64,000 nt of DNA from Hypomyces perniciosus (Eukaryota > Ascomycota > Sordariomycetes > Hypocreales > Hypocreaceae), in contig SPDT01000001.1 in NCBI GenBank assembly GCA_008477525.1, positions 1,860,001-1,924,000 of the forward strand. The letters are read 5' to 3'. The notes below the pieces were generated by a model. The model was not told the origin of the DNA. It searched no databases and saw nothing but the letters and a program-made list of their open reading frames with translations. Positions 9,294 to 19,721 of this stretch are shown here, in pieces; position 1 is the first letter of the stretch; every line of letters starts with the position of its first letter. A program made the translations under genes and the position numbers.

Positions 9294-12200
9294 CTCATAA
9301 GGTGTTATCTACCTAGTATCTAGAAAGCGTGGTTCAGTGGTGCAGTTAGTGGCTGGTTCCCCGGCTGGTTCCCTGGGCCAGGCGCCGGAGAAAGGCGAAC
9401 GAACAGAACAGCCCGCAGAGAGTGAGGAAAAAACAATTCTGGTCCATCAATAAAAAATTGAAATGCACAAGCACAGGCACAGGCAGGCTGTCCCAGTCAA
9501 CAGTGGATAGACAGGCAGGCGACTGGTGGGGGCGCTTTGCCGCTGCGAGTTTGGGGCCTGTGTGCGCTCGAAAGCCAGCCACATCTGTCTGCTGCAGCGT
9601 TTATGTACACCACCCCGGTCGGCTTGGCTGGCTGTAGTGTGCGCTGCATTAGGTTCGCATTCACAAATGCACTTCATTTGCATTCTGCTGCTTTTCGTCC
9701 TACCTATCCTCAGCTGGTCTGGCACACCACCAGGCTCCATAATGCATGTACATACGGAGTGCATACGAGCAGCTGCACTTGCGGGACTCGGACAACTACA
9801 CGTGCCTGCTTCATGTACTCCGTACATTAGCAAGTCGTAGTCGTATGTACTACAAAGCTTGATGGGGAGAGATCCTCTCTTGATGCAAGGGCACGCCACG
9901 ACTGCACGGATTTCCCTTTTCCTATCCTTTGAGTGCGTACGGAGTACTTCGTACCTAGTATCTTATGATGACATTGGCTCGTTAGTACAAGTACAAGCAC
10001 GGATTTGTCGGAGGGGGGTGTTGCTGTTCATTAGTATTGGCAGTAATATGACTGCTGCCCTGAAGATTCTGCCCGCATTAATCAATTTATTTAATCAATC
10101 AATCCAGTATTACAGCTCCAGCTACTACCCAGTATCGTGAAATCCGTACTCTGTACCTACGCACATTGGCTAAGCTGTATGCAAGTCGTCAACAATGCCA
10201 TGTTCAGTGTCACATAGTACCTAACAATCAAGCAGCCGTCATTATCATTATCCTTGAATACCCAACCATGGAAAGTTACCACAACATTTTCTCGAATGGT
10301 ATTTACTTCACTCTCTCTCTTTCATTCATAATCATGGGTGTAACTTGTACTCTGTCCAAGTGGGGCCAGTTTGTGCGACGGGATGTACGGAGTACACAAG
10401 GAGAACATGCACGCACGCGCACACAGACCACATCGCTCAGGCTCTTAGTGTTGTCCAGGTACCGGTTACAAAGTTTCATCCGGTGTGGGAAAGAAAACCA
10501 GTGCTAGGTTGACAAGTACAAACAGGGCGCTGGGTCTGTCCATCCATCGTGAATAGGATCATTCCTCATCGTTATTTTGAATTGAATTATACGGTGCTGA
10601 TGGAAAAGAGTGCCTCGATTTAATACCAGTAGGCGTTATTTCCGGCTGTAGAAATCGCTTTTAGCAACAACGACGTAATACACCGATGCGCTTGTTGTAC
10701 GGAGCATCGGTTTGGCCAATATCACATTGTAATTTTGCATCATCACCAATCCGCCGGCGTTGAAATTGGCTAGGAGAATAGGGGTCGAAGAGTGAGGTCC
10801 GTTTCACGTGGCTGTTGTACTGCGCGTATCGCCCGTGGCTTTCATCATCTGTACTTCGTACATAGTCGCTTCGCTACCCAGCCCCTGGATTTGGTTCATC
10901 CCAGGATTTCCAGGATCCCACCAGTTAGCGACATTGTGTTTCCAAGTTTCGGAATCCATCATTCCCTCGTGTTGTCAATGTCAATCTACAGTTTAAGTTA
11001 GTTCTCCCGATCGTGACTTGTTGGATCCCTGCGCATAAATGTTAAGTCCCTATGATATCTCCGTAGCTCAGACAATAGTATTGAGCAATGAGGGAACAAC
11101 TTGTCATCAATGGATCCCCTTGTACGGAGTACTTTGTACGGTGTAGTGGTATTCGCCCCTGTGCAAACATCGAACCGCAGCCAGCCAGCCAACCAGCCAC
11201 TGTACAATTCAGAGGGAGACAAACGGTGAAGAGCGATTCGCTAGCATAGCCATTTCGTGCATTCGCGCGCAAGCAAAGACGGTCTCACAACAGGCCGTCC
11301 ATTCGTTCATCCGCCCTGGTAAAGCTAGAACTTGGAACATGTTAGTACTAGCACGGAGTAGTATGAAATAACGCCGCCTCAAACCTCGGATCTGCTACCG
11401 CCTCCCGATATGGACTGGGGAACGCCAAACAAGAGGAACCATCATCAGACACTGTCGCAGGTCGACACGGAATAGGTGCGTACGAGTACCCAGCACTACG
11501 AGTAGTACTTCGTGCTACTGCAGCCATTAAAGAGGCTGCATCCTCCCTCTATCCACGTTCGAACGCATCCGTTTTCATCCAATCCATTGTTTGTTTCTTT
11601 GTTTACTTGTTTGTTTGTCGATTTTGCCGGCCCAGGCGCCAAAAATCAAGCGTCTGCCATTTTCATAAACGAAGGGGGGGAAACGCCATGGTTGGCTGTA
11701 GTTCTTTGCGGCCAGCCGCCGGACCCAACACACAACTCATCAAGCTTCTTCGTAACAAACACTTGACCACACTCAGAAAAGCATGTTGTTCCGTTCCCGC
11801 TAGTACTAGTAGTAATACTCCGTAGCCGTTAGCAGTATCCGCTGTATAACACCGAGAAGTTGTTTGTTGAACCTCCTCGGGATGTCCGTCTGTCACGCGT
11901 CGCAGTCCACCGCATCTCAATCTAGATTGAATCGATGAAGAATTGGAACGGCTAAAAATACGTACAAAGGTCCCCGAGACCAGGAGAGTTTCCACTCCGT
12001 GAAGTGTCCTGAATATCGAGCACTACTAGCGAAATTGGATTAGGAGGAACATCATGCGAGTGTGGCCCAACTTCGGCCAATAAATATTACGGAGTAGGAT
12101 TAATTCATCCAACAGTTCACGCAAGTGGGGAATGATTTTTAACTTGGCCCGGCTACCTCACGTTTACGAAATTTCATAGTATTGTGACCTTCTATTCATA

Positions 12201-13237
12201 TTATAGCGTTGAGAAAACAAGGGGGACAAGAGTACGAAGTAATCTGCGCCATTGTTACTCAACTCCCTGTGACATGGGCATCATAATTTGCCTGATATCC
12301 AGATACTACTGCTACTACGGAGTACTACTAGCTTATCTTAACCGCACCAGGACAACTGATAGAAGACAAGGGGCTTCGTGGACTCATACGAGAATCTTGG
12401 CCTTCTAGAATGATATTCGACGCATGCAGCCTGCCTCCACCCATCCACCCTGTAAGTCCCGACTCCCAAGACCCTTCGTATCCCAACCTGGCAGTACGGC
12501 ATCGCCTACGATTTCATTTCTCGTAGGAGTGGTGGTATTTATTAATTCATTTATTGTTCAATGCCATTACCCGACACGCGACGCGACTGAAGAGCTCCAA
12601 CAGTTGTCCCATGGTAACCGACCAGTCAATCAGGGTGATATCTCACCATGTGTTCAAGAAAGGAAATACGAGGTACTACTGCATGCATAACATGCTCACT
12701 TTCCCGGTCTATTGGGAGAAAAAAGCGGTGTTCAGGTTCTCAATGCTACGTTTGTACATGATGCTAGTTGATTAATCCTGCAAGCTGTTACAACAAGTGG
12801 TGAGTAAGCCGAGGCGCACATTGCCATCAGATGCAATTTTTATGGCCGATTTGGGAATAGACGACCAAAGAACATCCAAGAACATGCCAAGATGCTTCTA
12901 TTTGTGATCTAGACGTCACATTCAGGACGAGGGTAGTATTTATAGGGTTCCCTTGCATTAAGTATATGCGGCGCTTGCATACTACGTAGGATGCCTAAAG
13001 CAGTACTCCGTATGTTCGTCAATTCAGGCTCAAGGACAGTTCAGTGTCGTCATTTCCAGCATCCAAACCGCGGTCTGTGAGCGACACTCTCTATTGACGA
13101 TGTATCTGCCCACCTTCGTCATAACCTCGTTAGCATCTTGCACGTCTGCCGTTCCCACGTGCCTTGGCTCTACCACCGCTCGCACCACGATATCCATGTT
13201 CTTTTTTCTCGTTCAACGCAATTTCAAAAAGTCACAT

Positions 13238-14664
13238 TCATGGCTTCTTCTCCGCCTCGTCTGCCGACGACTCATCGAGCTCACCCTCCGTCACAACGCG
13301 CTTGCCCTGGACACCCGCCTCCACCTCGGCCACAAGGCTCTCGAGGAACGCTTGGTCTCTACAGCTTTGTCAGTAAACGTAGATAATAGTGAACGAGTGA
13401 TAGCCCTCGTGGCTTGTAGGAAAGGTTTGTTTTCCAGTACCTTCCGACCAATGTGACTGTGTTTCGTTTCTTGCCCCATCGAGGGTAGCTGCCAACCTTG
13501 ACACCATGGGGTTCAGTCTTGGCCGCCAACGTCGTAAGGAACTCCGCAACTGCGCTCTCTGGCAGTGGCGTAGATATCATGATTCTACAAGCTCCTTTGC
13601 CTTCGGGGTCAACCAATCTCGGAAGCACATTGGCCTTCAACCCATCGAGCAGCTTCTGGACTACAACTTTTGTCAGCTTCCCAGGGATTCGGCGTAATTA
13701 CATCTGTTTACTTACAGAGAAGTGGCACACCGGGAAGAATATGGATGTTCTTATTGACGACGGTGACTGGAACCCACATCTCTTCCTGTGGGAAGATGAA
13801 CTGCTCGCTCAGGTCCCGAGACTCATCCGTTGGGAGCTCAACCATGCGTAGTCTGGCCCTCAACGCTGGTGAATCCGTTTCCCAATCAAAGTTCAGCTGT
13901 TTTGGATGCGGTTTTGACAGCTTCTTCATTCTCTCAAATGCCTCACTGTGTAACCGCAGAGGCAACCCGAATGCTTTGGCAATGGATTGATAGGTGATGT
14001 CGTCGTGACTATCCGGTCAGTGAGAGAGCAGCATTCGCATTTCTAGACAAGGGGTCTTACGTTGGGCCAATGCCACCACTGCGTTGTTTCATTAGCATAA
14101 TATGCTATCATCTGATGAAGTGACCGTTGTAAGGGCTCACCTGGTTACGACGAAGTCATATCGGTCGCTCATACGACGGACTGCCTCCACAATCTCACTC
14201 TCGTCATCTTCGATGACCTCGATACGCTTCAGATTCTTCCCGGTGGCAAGTTAGACATCAGTTCACTCTTGAATAGGGCCTCGTGAAGACATACAATTCC
14301 GAGAGAAAAGCACCAGTTTGCCATGTATGCCGAATTGGTCTGCAAAAATTAACATGTGCTCGTCTGCCCAATGCTCGGCGCATAGAAGGCTGTCCCGGAC
14401 TTGAGAGAGGAGGGACATCTATTTACTGACATCGACAGTCTCCAGTAGATCATTAGCACTAATCAGAGCTAAAGATCAATCGCTTTTGAATACCTTTCCA
14501 CCTAAAACCTCATCTCCAATGACCAAACAGGCCGCTGTGCGGATGGTCCGCGTGCGTCCCGCCTCGGCAATCATCATTCTTCCAAATGCAACGGGACGAC
14601 TGCGTGAAATGAAGGGAGATGCGGTTGGGAGATGCTTAGCAACCTGTGATATTCGAGAAAACAT
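13238..14664 (-). CDS. MoaB/Mog (molybdopterin-binding) fold protein
   Basis: Eukaryotic MoCF-domain protein related to CinA N-termini and the N-terminal half of FLAD1-type FAD synthases. Some relatives hydrolyse FAD or other dinucleotides, but the substrate here is unknown. Eight exons on the minus strand: 14664-14494, 14439-14431, 14339-14295, 14235-14141, 14078-14061, 14008-13716, 13660-13441 and 13358-13238, giving 323 residues. Splicing restores GDEVLGGKTVDTNS (50-63), the glycine loop VVTSGGIGPTHDD and LPGVP further on, all expected in the fold. Exon 2 is 9 nt and exon 5 is 18 nt. Residues 1-29 lack acidic residues and are Arg/Ser-rich, so a mitochondrial presequence is plausible. The gene diverges from GMF1, 357 nt away. 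The fold assignment is firm, the role is not. Confidence 0.88.
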
Positions 14665-15021
14665 GAAGACAAAATGCTGGTTCTTATGGCAATTGACTGC
14701 ACAGGCAACACGACTGTTCTGGAGCAGTGGTCAAGGATTCCAAATTCAAACACGAGATGAAGTTAGTAAGATGCGGACTGGGCCGGGACATGTGGGGGCT
14801 CTTGAGACTTGGGGTCAATAATAGCTTATGCGGGCAGTTGTAGTATCGCGTTTTGGCGGGGTCTTCAAACAACCATCTGATCTGATATCAGGCTCTTCCA
14901 CGCAGCAAGCCACACTTTTGCAGGTCCTCCGCTCGTCTTCGTCGAGACCTGTTGGCTTGGGATACCCGATCCTAAATTCAACAAACACTGCTTTGCTTCA
15001 GTTTCTGTATCATCATTCACC
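14665..15021. promoter_or_regulatory. Shared divergent promoter, MoaB-fold gene / GMF1
   Basis: The 357 nt separate two start codons pointing away from each other, so both promoters must lie here or overlap the genes. No TATA box or named operator is obvious. Confidence 0.5.
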
Positions 15022-15679
15022 ATGGTATGTCCAGCTCAAACCCCTCTGGTGCTATCTCCCAAATACCCCGCTGACCAACACGTCCAAAAGGCATCCGAGT
15101 CCAGACTCTACACATTCTCTGGCGAGACCAAAGACCATCTTCGAAAGTTTCGTCTGACGACATCAAGGGCACGTGGGCCCCAGGCAGTGATATGTATGTA
15201 CGTCTCCTTGGTCTCCCTCTCGTGCTCTTCTTGCCCAACGACGGCGTATATCTTCCCAACGGATCAACCATATGCTAATCACTGTCATTACCGGACATGC
15301 AGACCTGATTGATAAGAACACACACGAGATCCGCCAAGATGACGACAAGACCGTCTACAAATCACTCAACGAGATTGCCGACGACCTCCCAGACCACGCT
15401 CCGCGGTTCATTCTTCTGAGCTACCCACTGACTATGGTTCGCCATCTAGTACCCCTCGACGGACAGAATCACCCAGCTAACGAAGATATATAGCCCGATG
15501 GTCGACTATCTGTACCGTACGTGCTGTTGTACTACCTACCCATCACCTGCAATGCCGAAACAAGGATGCTGTATGCTGGCGCAAAGGAGTTGATGCGTAA
15601 CACAAGTGAGGTCGGCAGGGTAATTGATATAGAATCGTCGGAAGATCTAGACGAGATCCCCGAGAAGCTTTCTGAGTAA
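15022..15679 (+). CDS. GMF1: Glia maturation factor-like ADF-H protein (GMF1)
   Basis: Small ADF/cofilin-homology protein. GMF proteins bind the Arp2/3 complex and debranch or inhibit branched actin nucleation (family knowledge). Exons are 15022-15024, 15091-15193, 15303-15436 and 15494-15679, giving 141 residues, the usual GMF length. The first coding exon is just the ATG, followed at once by GTATGT. Joining restores ESRLYTFSGETKDHLRKFR, AVIYLIDKNTHEIRQDDD, LPDHAPRFILLSYPLT and LYYLPITCNAETRMLYAGA, which read as an intact ADF-H fold. The last intron has a weak donor (GTTCGC), but no other join keeps the frame. The stop lies 82 nt from the convergent NBP35 stop. Confidence 0.92.
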
Positions 15680-15761
15680 CTGCGCTTCTGGTAGGATCAT
15701 GAAGAAAAAGAAATTTCTCATGGTTGAAGATTATGGGCCGTAATTCTCGTCAAGTCATTAT

Positions 15762-16787
15762 CTATTCGGGTAGCACACTGTTGCTATCCAACCCCATCTG
15801 CTTCGCAACATTCCTAACTACCTCTTTAAACGCGATACATGCCGGGCTATCTGGGAATGAGTCGAAAAAGCTCTCTCCATAGTCGCATGCCATCCTAATC
15901 CTCGGATCCAGTGGCACCGCACCAAGGAATGGGATGCCCATCTCCTCTGCCAGTGCCCTTCCACCACCGGTGCTCGCCCTGAAAATCTGGCTCTCGCCTT
16001 TGCAATTGGGACAGACAAATGCAGTCATATTCTCGGCCAATCCCAGGACCTTGATACCAGCTTTGCGGCAAAAGTCAATCTCCTTGCGCACATCCAGCAG
16101 GGCGACTTCTTGAGGCGTCGTAACCACAACCGCACCATCAATGCCGCTCTCCTTCAGGAATGAGTTGATGCTCAGGTGTTCGTCGCTTGTGCCCGGTGGC
16201 GTGTCCACCAGCAAAAAGTCCAGGTCGCCCCATTCAACATCTTTCAAGAACTGCTTAATCAACCCGTTCTTCTTCGGCCCACGCCAAATGATGGCCGCGT
16301 CCCGGTCTGGCAACATAAACTGGATCGACATGACTGCTAGATTATCCGTAACCCAGACCGGCGATAACCCTGTTGAGCTCACATGCACCGTCTCGCTTTC
16401 CACGCCCAACATCTTCGCCGTGCTCGGGCCGCAAACATCAGCGTCCATGATTCCCACAGTGGTGTCCGGGTTGGTGGAGAAGGCATGTGCCAAAAGTGTC
16501 GTGAATGTGCTCTTCCCTACGCCGCCCTTCCCGCTCAACACTAAGATCTTGTGCTTGACGTTCTCAAGCCGCTCTGATATGAGTGGAATATCTGGGTCCG
16601 GTCCTTTTGGCGCAGACGCGCATATTGCCTGGTTCGGGCAGCCGTCGCATTGTGATGCCGTGCCGGCGCGCTCAGATTCTGGTCCTGGACAGTGTTCCGG
16701 CTCTGGGGCCACAAGCTGGGGCTTCTGTTTCAGAGGGTTGGCGATGACGTCTTGTACCGCCTCTGGTTCTTCTAATGAAGGTGCCAT
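15762..16787 (-). CDS. NBP35: Cytosolic Fe-S cluster assembly ATPase NBP35
   Basis: P-loop scaffold ATPase of the cytosolic iron-sulfur assembly machinery. It works with Cfd1 to build 4Fe-4S clusters for cytosolic and nuclear proteins (family knowledge). Single exon, 341 residues. The N-terminal cluster motif that separates Nbp35 from Cfd1 is complete: C33-X13-C47-X2-C50-X5-C56. The deviant Walker A GKGGVGKS is at 86-93, the Mrp-type [10 protein letters not shown] near 195-204, and the bridging CPNC pair is C259/C262. Length and motif order match the family. It is convergent with GMF1 and divergent from the deoxyhypusine hydroxylase gene, with a tRNA gene between. Confidence 0.96.
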   Translation of the reverse strand: MAPSLEEPEAVQDVIANPLKQKPQLVAPEPEHCPGPESERAGTASQCDGCPNQAICASAPKGPDPDIPLISERLENVKHKILVLSGKGGVGKSTFTTLLAHAFSTNPDTTVGIMDADVCGPSTAKMLGVESETVHVSSTGLSPVWVTDNLAVMSIQFMLPDRDAAIIWRGPKKNGLIKQFLKDVEWGDLDFLLVDTPPGTSDEHLSINSFLKESGIDGAVVVTTPQEVALLDVRKEIDFCRKAGIKVLGLAENMTAFVCPNCKGESQIFRASTGGGRALAEEMGIPFLGAVPLDPRIRMACDYGESFFDSFPDSPACIAFKEVVRNVAKQMGLDSNSVLPE

Positions 16788-17335
16788 TGTTGAATGTGTA
16801 TTGACTTGATCAGTTGGGATTTAATCAAGTCTGTGTGAGTGGTAAAGTCGAAAGGAAGCTGTGGTATTTGGTGTAGTAGCCGTCGGGGTGGCCAAAGGCT
16901 TAATAATGTAGATGTGAAACTTCCGCAACGGGAATCTCAGCTATCCGAGATCGGGACACACCGGACATAATACTAGTAGATATATAACCCAAATTTTAAA
17001 AGAAAGATAAGAATATCTAATAAAATTCAGCGATCAGGACTTCCAGCTTGTTGAACGTATGGTGCCATGCTATTAACCGGCCCAACAAAAAATCTGATGT
17101 AAATTCCCCTAAAGACAGGTATGTAGGGTAGACATGGATGGATATGTTCCAATTCGCAAAAGAACCAAGAGTTTCATCGTAAATACCAGTACTTTGTACG
17201 TACTCCGTACTTCATTCCTGCTCCTTACATTAGCAACAGTTAATTGTCTGTAAATAATCTATGTGCTAAAAATGAATCAAATGTATTGACTTTGGAATAC
17301 AATAGCGATAGCAAAAACCAAAAAGGAAATTCTAA
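16788..17335. other. NBP35 upstream region
   Basis: About 550 nt, AT-rich in its right half, with one TACTCCGTA motif at 17201. No gene seen. Confidence 0.55.
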
Positions 17336-17406
17336 GGTTCCAGGGGGAGTCGAACCCTCGCTGGCGGAATCAGAATCCGCAGTCATAACCGTTAGACCAT
17401 GGAACC
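17336..17406 (-). tRNA. tRNA-Gln (anticodon CUG)
   Basis: On the minus strand the 71-nt sequence folds as a cloverleaf. The acceptor arm pairs GGTTCC with GGAACC. The anticodon stem GCGGA pairs with TCCGC around the loop TTCTGAT, which places CTG as anticodon. The T arm contains GGGTTCGACTCCC, a good B box. No intron is evident. A run of five T (17324-17320 on the minus strand) just downstream serves as the Pol III terminator. It lies between the divergent NBP35 and deoxyhypusine hydroxylase genes. Confidence 0.95.
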
Positions 17407-17655
17407 TTTTTGAAGCGGTTATTCGCTTCCCATGGCATGCTGAGGGACGTCTAACACATACCTATATGGCCAAGACTCTAGAGAAAAATAAAATTTTTAT
17501 ACAAACATGGAACGAGGCGCGGGGTGATTTTTCTTATCAGATTCACCCCACCTAAATTTTCTCGATAATCTTGCAGACAACCGGCGGATTTACACCAGCG
17601 CTCGCCCGAGTCTGCTTCGATCAACACTATTCTTTTTAACAAACACCCCCAAAAA

Positions 17656-18681
17656 ATGGCCAACACTACTATTGCGAGTCTGAGGCAGAGCCTCTGCTCG
17701 GAGGAAACCCCTCTAGCTGTTCGATTCCGCGCTCTGTTTTCTCTGAAGCACCTTGCCAAGACTTCGGACTCCGAATCCGCCGTCGCAGCTATCGAGGCTA
17801 TCGCCGCGGCCTTCGCATCACCATCTGCGCTGTTGAAGCATGAGCTCGCCTACTGCCTTGGACAAACCGGAAATGATGCTGCAATCGAGCCTCTGCGCGA
17901 AGTCCTGTCAGACCTAAAGGAGGACCCTATGTGCAGACATGAGGCTGCCGAAGCTCTCGGTGCGCTGGGAAAGGCTTCGCAACTGGATCTACTTCGACAG
18001 TTCCGGGATCGCGAGGGCGAGGAAGTGGTTGTCAAGGAGACTTGCGAGATCGCTATTGATCGGATAGAATGGGAGAATTCAGACCAAAGACTACAGGAGA
18101 AGTTGCGCCAAAGGTGAGTTCACAAATAACATCCATTCGGATTATCTCGATTTCGCTAAACAAAACCAAGCGACTTTGCCTCGGTCGACCCAGCGCCCCC
18201 CATGCCCGAATCCGAGAAGACCGTCGAAGAGCTAGGGAAGGTGCTTATGGATGTCAACCAGCCGCTGTTCATGCGGTACCGTGCCATGTTTGCTCTCCGC
18301 GACCTTGCGTCTCCTCCCGACTCCCCGACGGCTGTCCCCGCAGTCCTAGCCCTCGCCAAAGGCTTCGCTGACACCTCTGCACTTTTCCGCCATGAAATCG
18401 CGTTTGTCTTTGGCCAGCTTTCACACCCAGCTTCAATCCCTGCCCTTACCGACGCATTGAGCAACCTCGAGGAGGAGAGTATGGTTCGACACGAGGCCGC
18501 AGAGGCTCTTGGTGGTCTCGGTGAGGAGGAGGGCGTGGAGGATATTTTGAAGAGGTTCCTTCATGACAAGGAGCAGGTCGTTCGGGAGAGCGTTGTTGTG
18601 GCACTGGATATGGCGGAATATGAGAAGAGTGGAGAAACAGAGTATGCTCTGATTCCAGAGGCGGCCAGCGCATCTGCATAA
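17656..18681 (+). CDS. LIA1: Deoxyhypusine hydroxylase (LIA1/DOHH)
   Basis: HEAT-repeat di-iron monooxygenase that converts deoxyhypusine to hypusine on eIF5A, the last step of that modification (family knowledge). Exons are 17656-18113 and 18171-18681, giving 322 residues. The four iron-binding His-Glu pairs are all present: H62-E63, H95-E96, H227-E228 and H260-E261, each in a [10 protein letters not shown] or [13 protein letters not shown] helix. The two halves are clear internal duplicates, as expected. The intron (GTGAGT...CCAAG) falls between them. The stop is 53 nt from the convergent RPA12 stop. Confidence 0.96.
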
Positions 18682-18734
18682 AGAAGAGATGCTGTCGCAG
18701 TGTTTCTAATACCATGAAAAAAATAAATCCCTTG

Positions 18735-19216
18735 TTAATTGTTCTCGTGCCAGCTACAAAAACGTCAGTAAATACTCCTAGCAGCGGTCGTAGCACCTGG
18801 TGGTCTTACGAATTTCCACACTCGCAGCTGTATATCACTGTTGAACCTTCATCGGCACTGCGCAACTGCACTGTGGTGTACTTGACTTCTTCTCGGCCGC
18901 AGTTCGGGCATCGCTCGCGAACGGTACTCTCGGTGTTCAGGTTGTGGCGTTCGACCGCTTGCACATTGGATTGAAGCTTCTGCCGCAAGAAGGATGGGAA
19001 ATCTGAGGCCTTCGACTTCGTCACAATCGTCTTCGAGCCGGTATCTAGTAGTCTAGGGGTCAGAAATCGCATTTGCGCCATTGCTCTTCAAGCTCGCCAA
19101 CCTTTGTTTTCAGCACCGCAGCATTCGCAACTTAGGATATTCCGCTCATTTCCCTTTGTCGCAGGGAGGAGATTTCCGCAGTCGGTGCAGAACACCAAAG
19201 ACCCAATCGCAGCCAT
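18735..19216 (-). CDS. RPA12: RNA polymerase I subunit RPA12 (A12.2)
   Basis: Small Pol I subunit needed for transcript cleavage and termination (family knowledge). Exons on the minus strand are 19216-19102, 19044-18810 and 18753-18735, giving 122 residues. The N-terminal zinc ribbon is FCTDCG with a second pair at CECC. The C-terminal ribbon starts at CPNCG, carries the TFIIS-like hairpin RSADEG with its catalytic Asp-Glu, and ends CECGNSWHENN. The last seven residues come from a 19-nt terminal exon. Without that exon the protein would stop at CGNS and lose the conserved tail. Intron 1 has an unusual donor (GTTGGC), yet the join GAENKDTGSKT keeps frame and sense. Confidence 0.92.
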
Positions 19217-19721
19217 GTCTCGTGCTTGTTGCTGGTCTTTTTTCAGGTATGCCGACAATGGGAATGCGCAGCAGAGAGGACAAAGAAAATGTGGAATACT
19301 ATCCAAAAGCCACTGACAAAGATTCTTGCCGGGGTGCTCTGATCGGAAAAACTGATAAGGCAAGGCCGCATATCGGAAAAGCGTCTGAGTGGCCAGAGCC
19401 TTGACGCACGGACACCTTCGTACCTTCCTGTCATTCAAGATTGGTCCACGAGGCTGTCGAATTTCCAGGCTGTGATACGCGTGATTCGAGATTCAACATT
19501 ACTACCTAACTTTCCTCCGTAACTCAGGCATGCCTTGAGCCACGCTCCTTTCATTATCGGTCGTTCAGGAACTGGCATGAGAAATTGTGCGCATTATCAC
19601 AATTTTGCCGCGATCCCCAAACCTGCCGACCAATCCATTGATCGACCCGCTGAAGCTCTGATGCGCCGATAGCTCCTTCCTCGACAATGCCGATTTAGTG
19701 GTTATTGTGAGGATTCAGAAT
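19217..19721. promoter_or_regulatory. Shared divergent region, RPA12 / SCC2
   Basis: The 505 nt separate RPA12 and SCC2, transcribed away from each other. An open frame extends the RPA12 frame upstream of its ATG, but it lacks conserved sequence and is probably leader. No named motif was recognised. Confidence 0.5.

Larger units (their letters stand above)
8709..13237. other. 4.5-kb gene-poor region with short repeats
   Basis: No open frame here shows a domain, consistent splicing or coding-like composition. The proximal part is the ras1 promoter and carries short tandem repeats. Further along are 11 exact copies of TACGGAGTA or TACTCCGTA, many joined to TACTTCGTA-type variants. No transposase or reverse-transcriptase motif was seen. 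The right edge is the 3' flank of the MoaB-fold gene. Confidence 0.6.

Noticed and set aside
11560..11580. GTTCGAACGC resembling a tRNA B box
   Set aside because: The flanking bases do not pair as a T arm, and no A box or acceptor stem is present.
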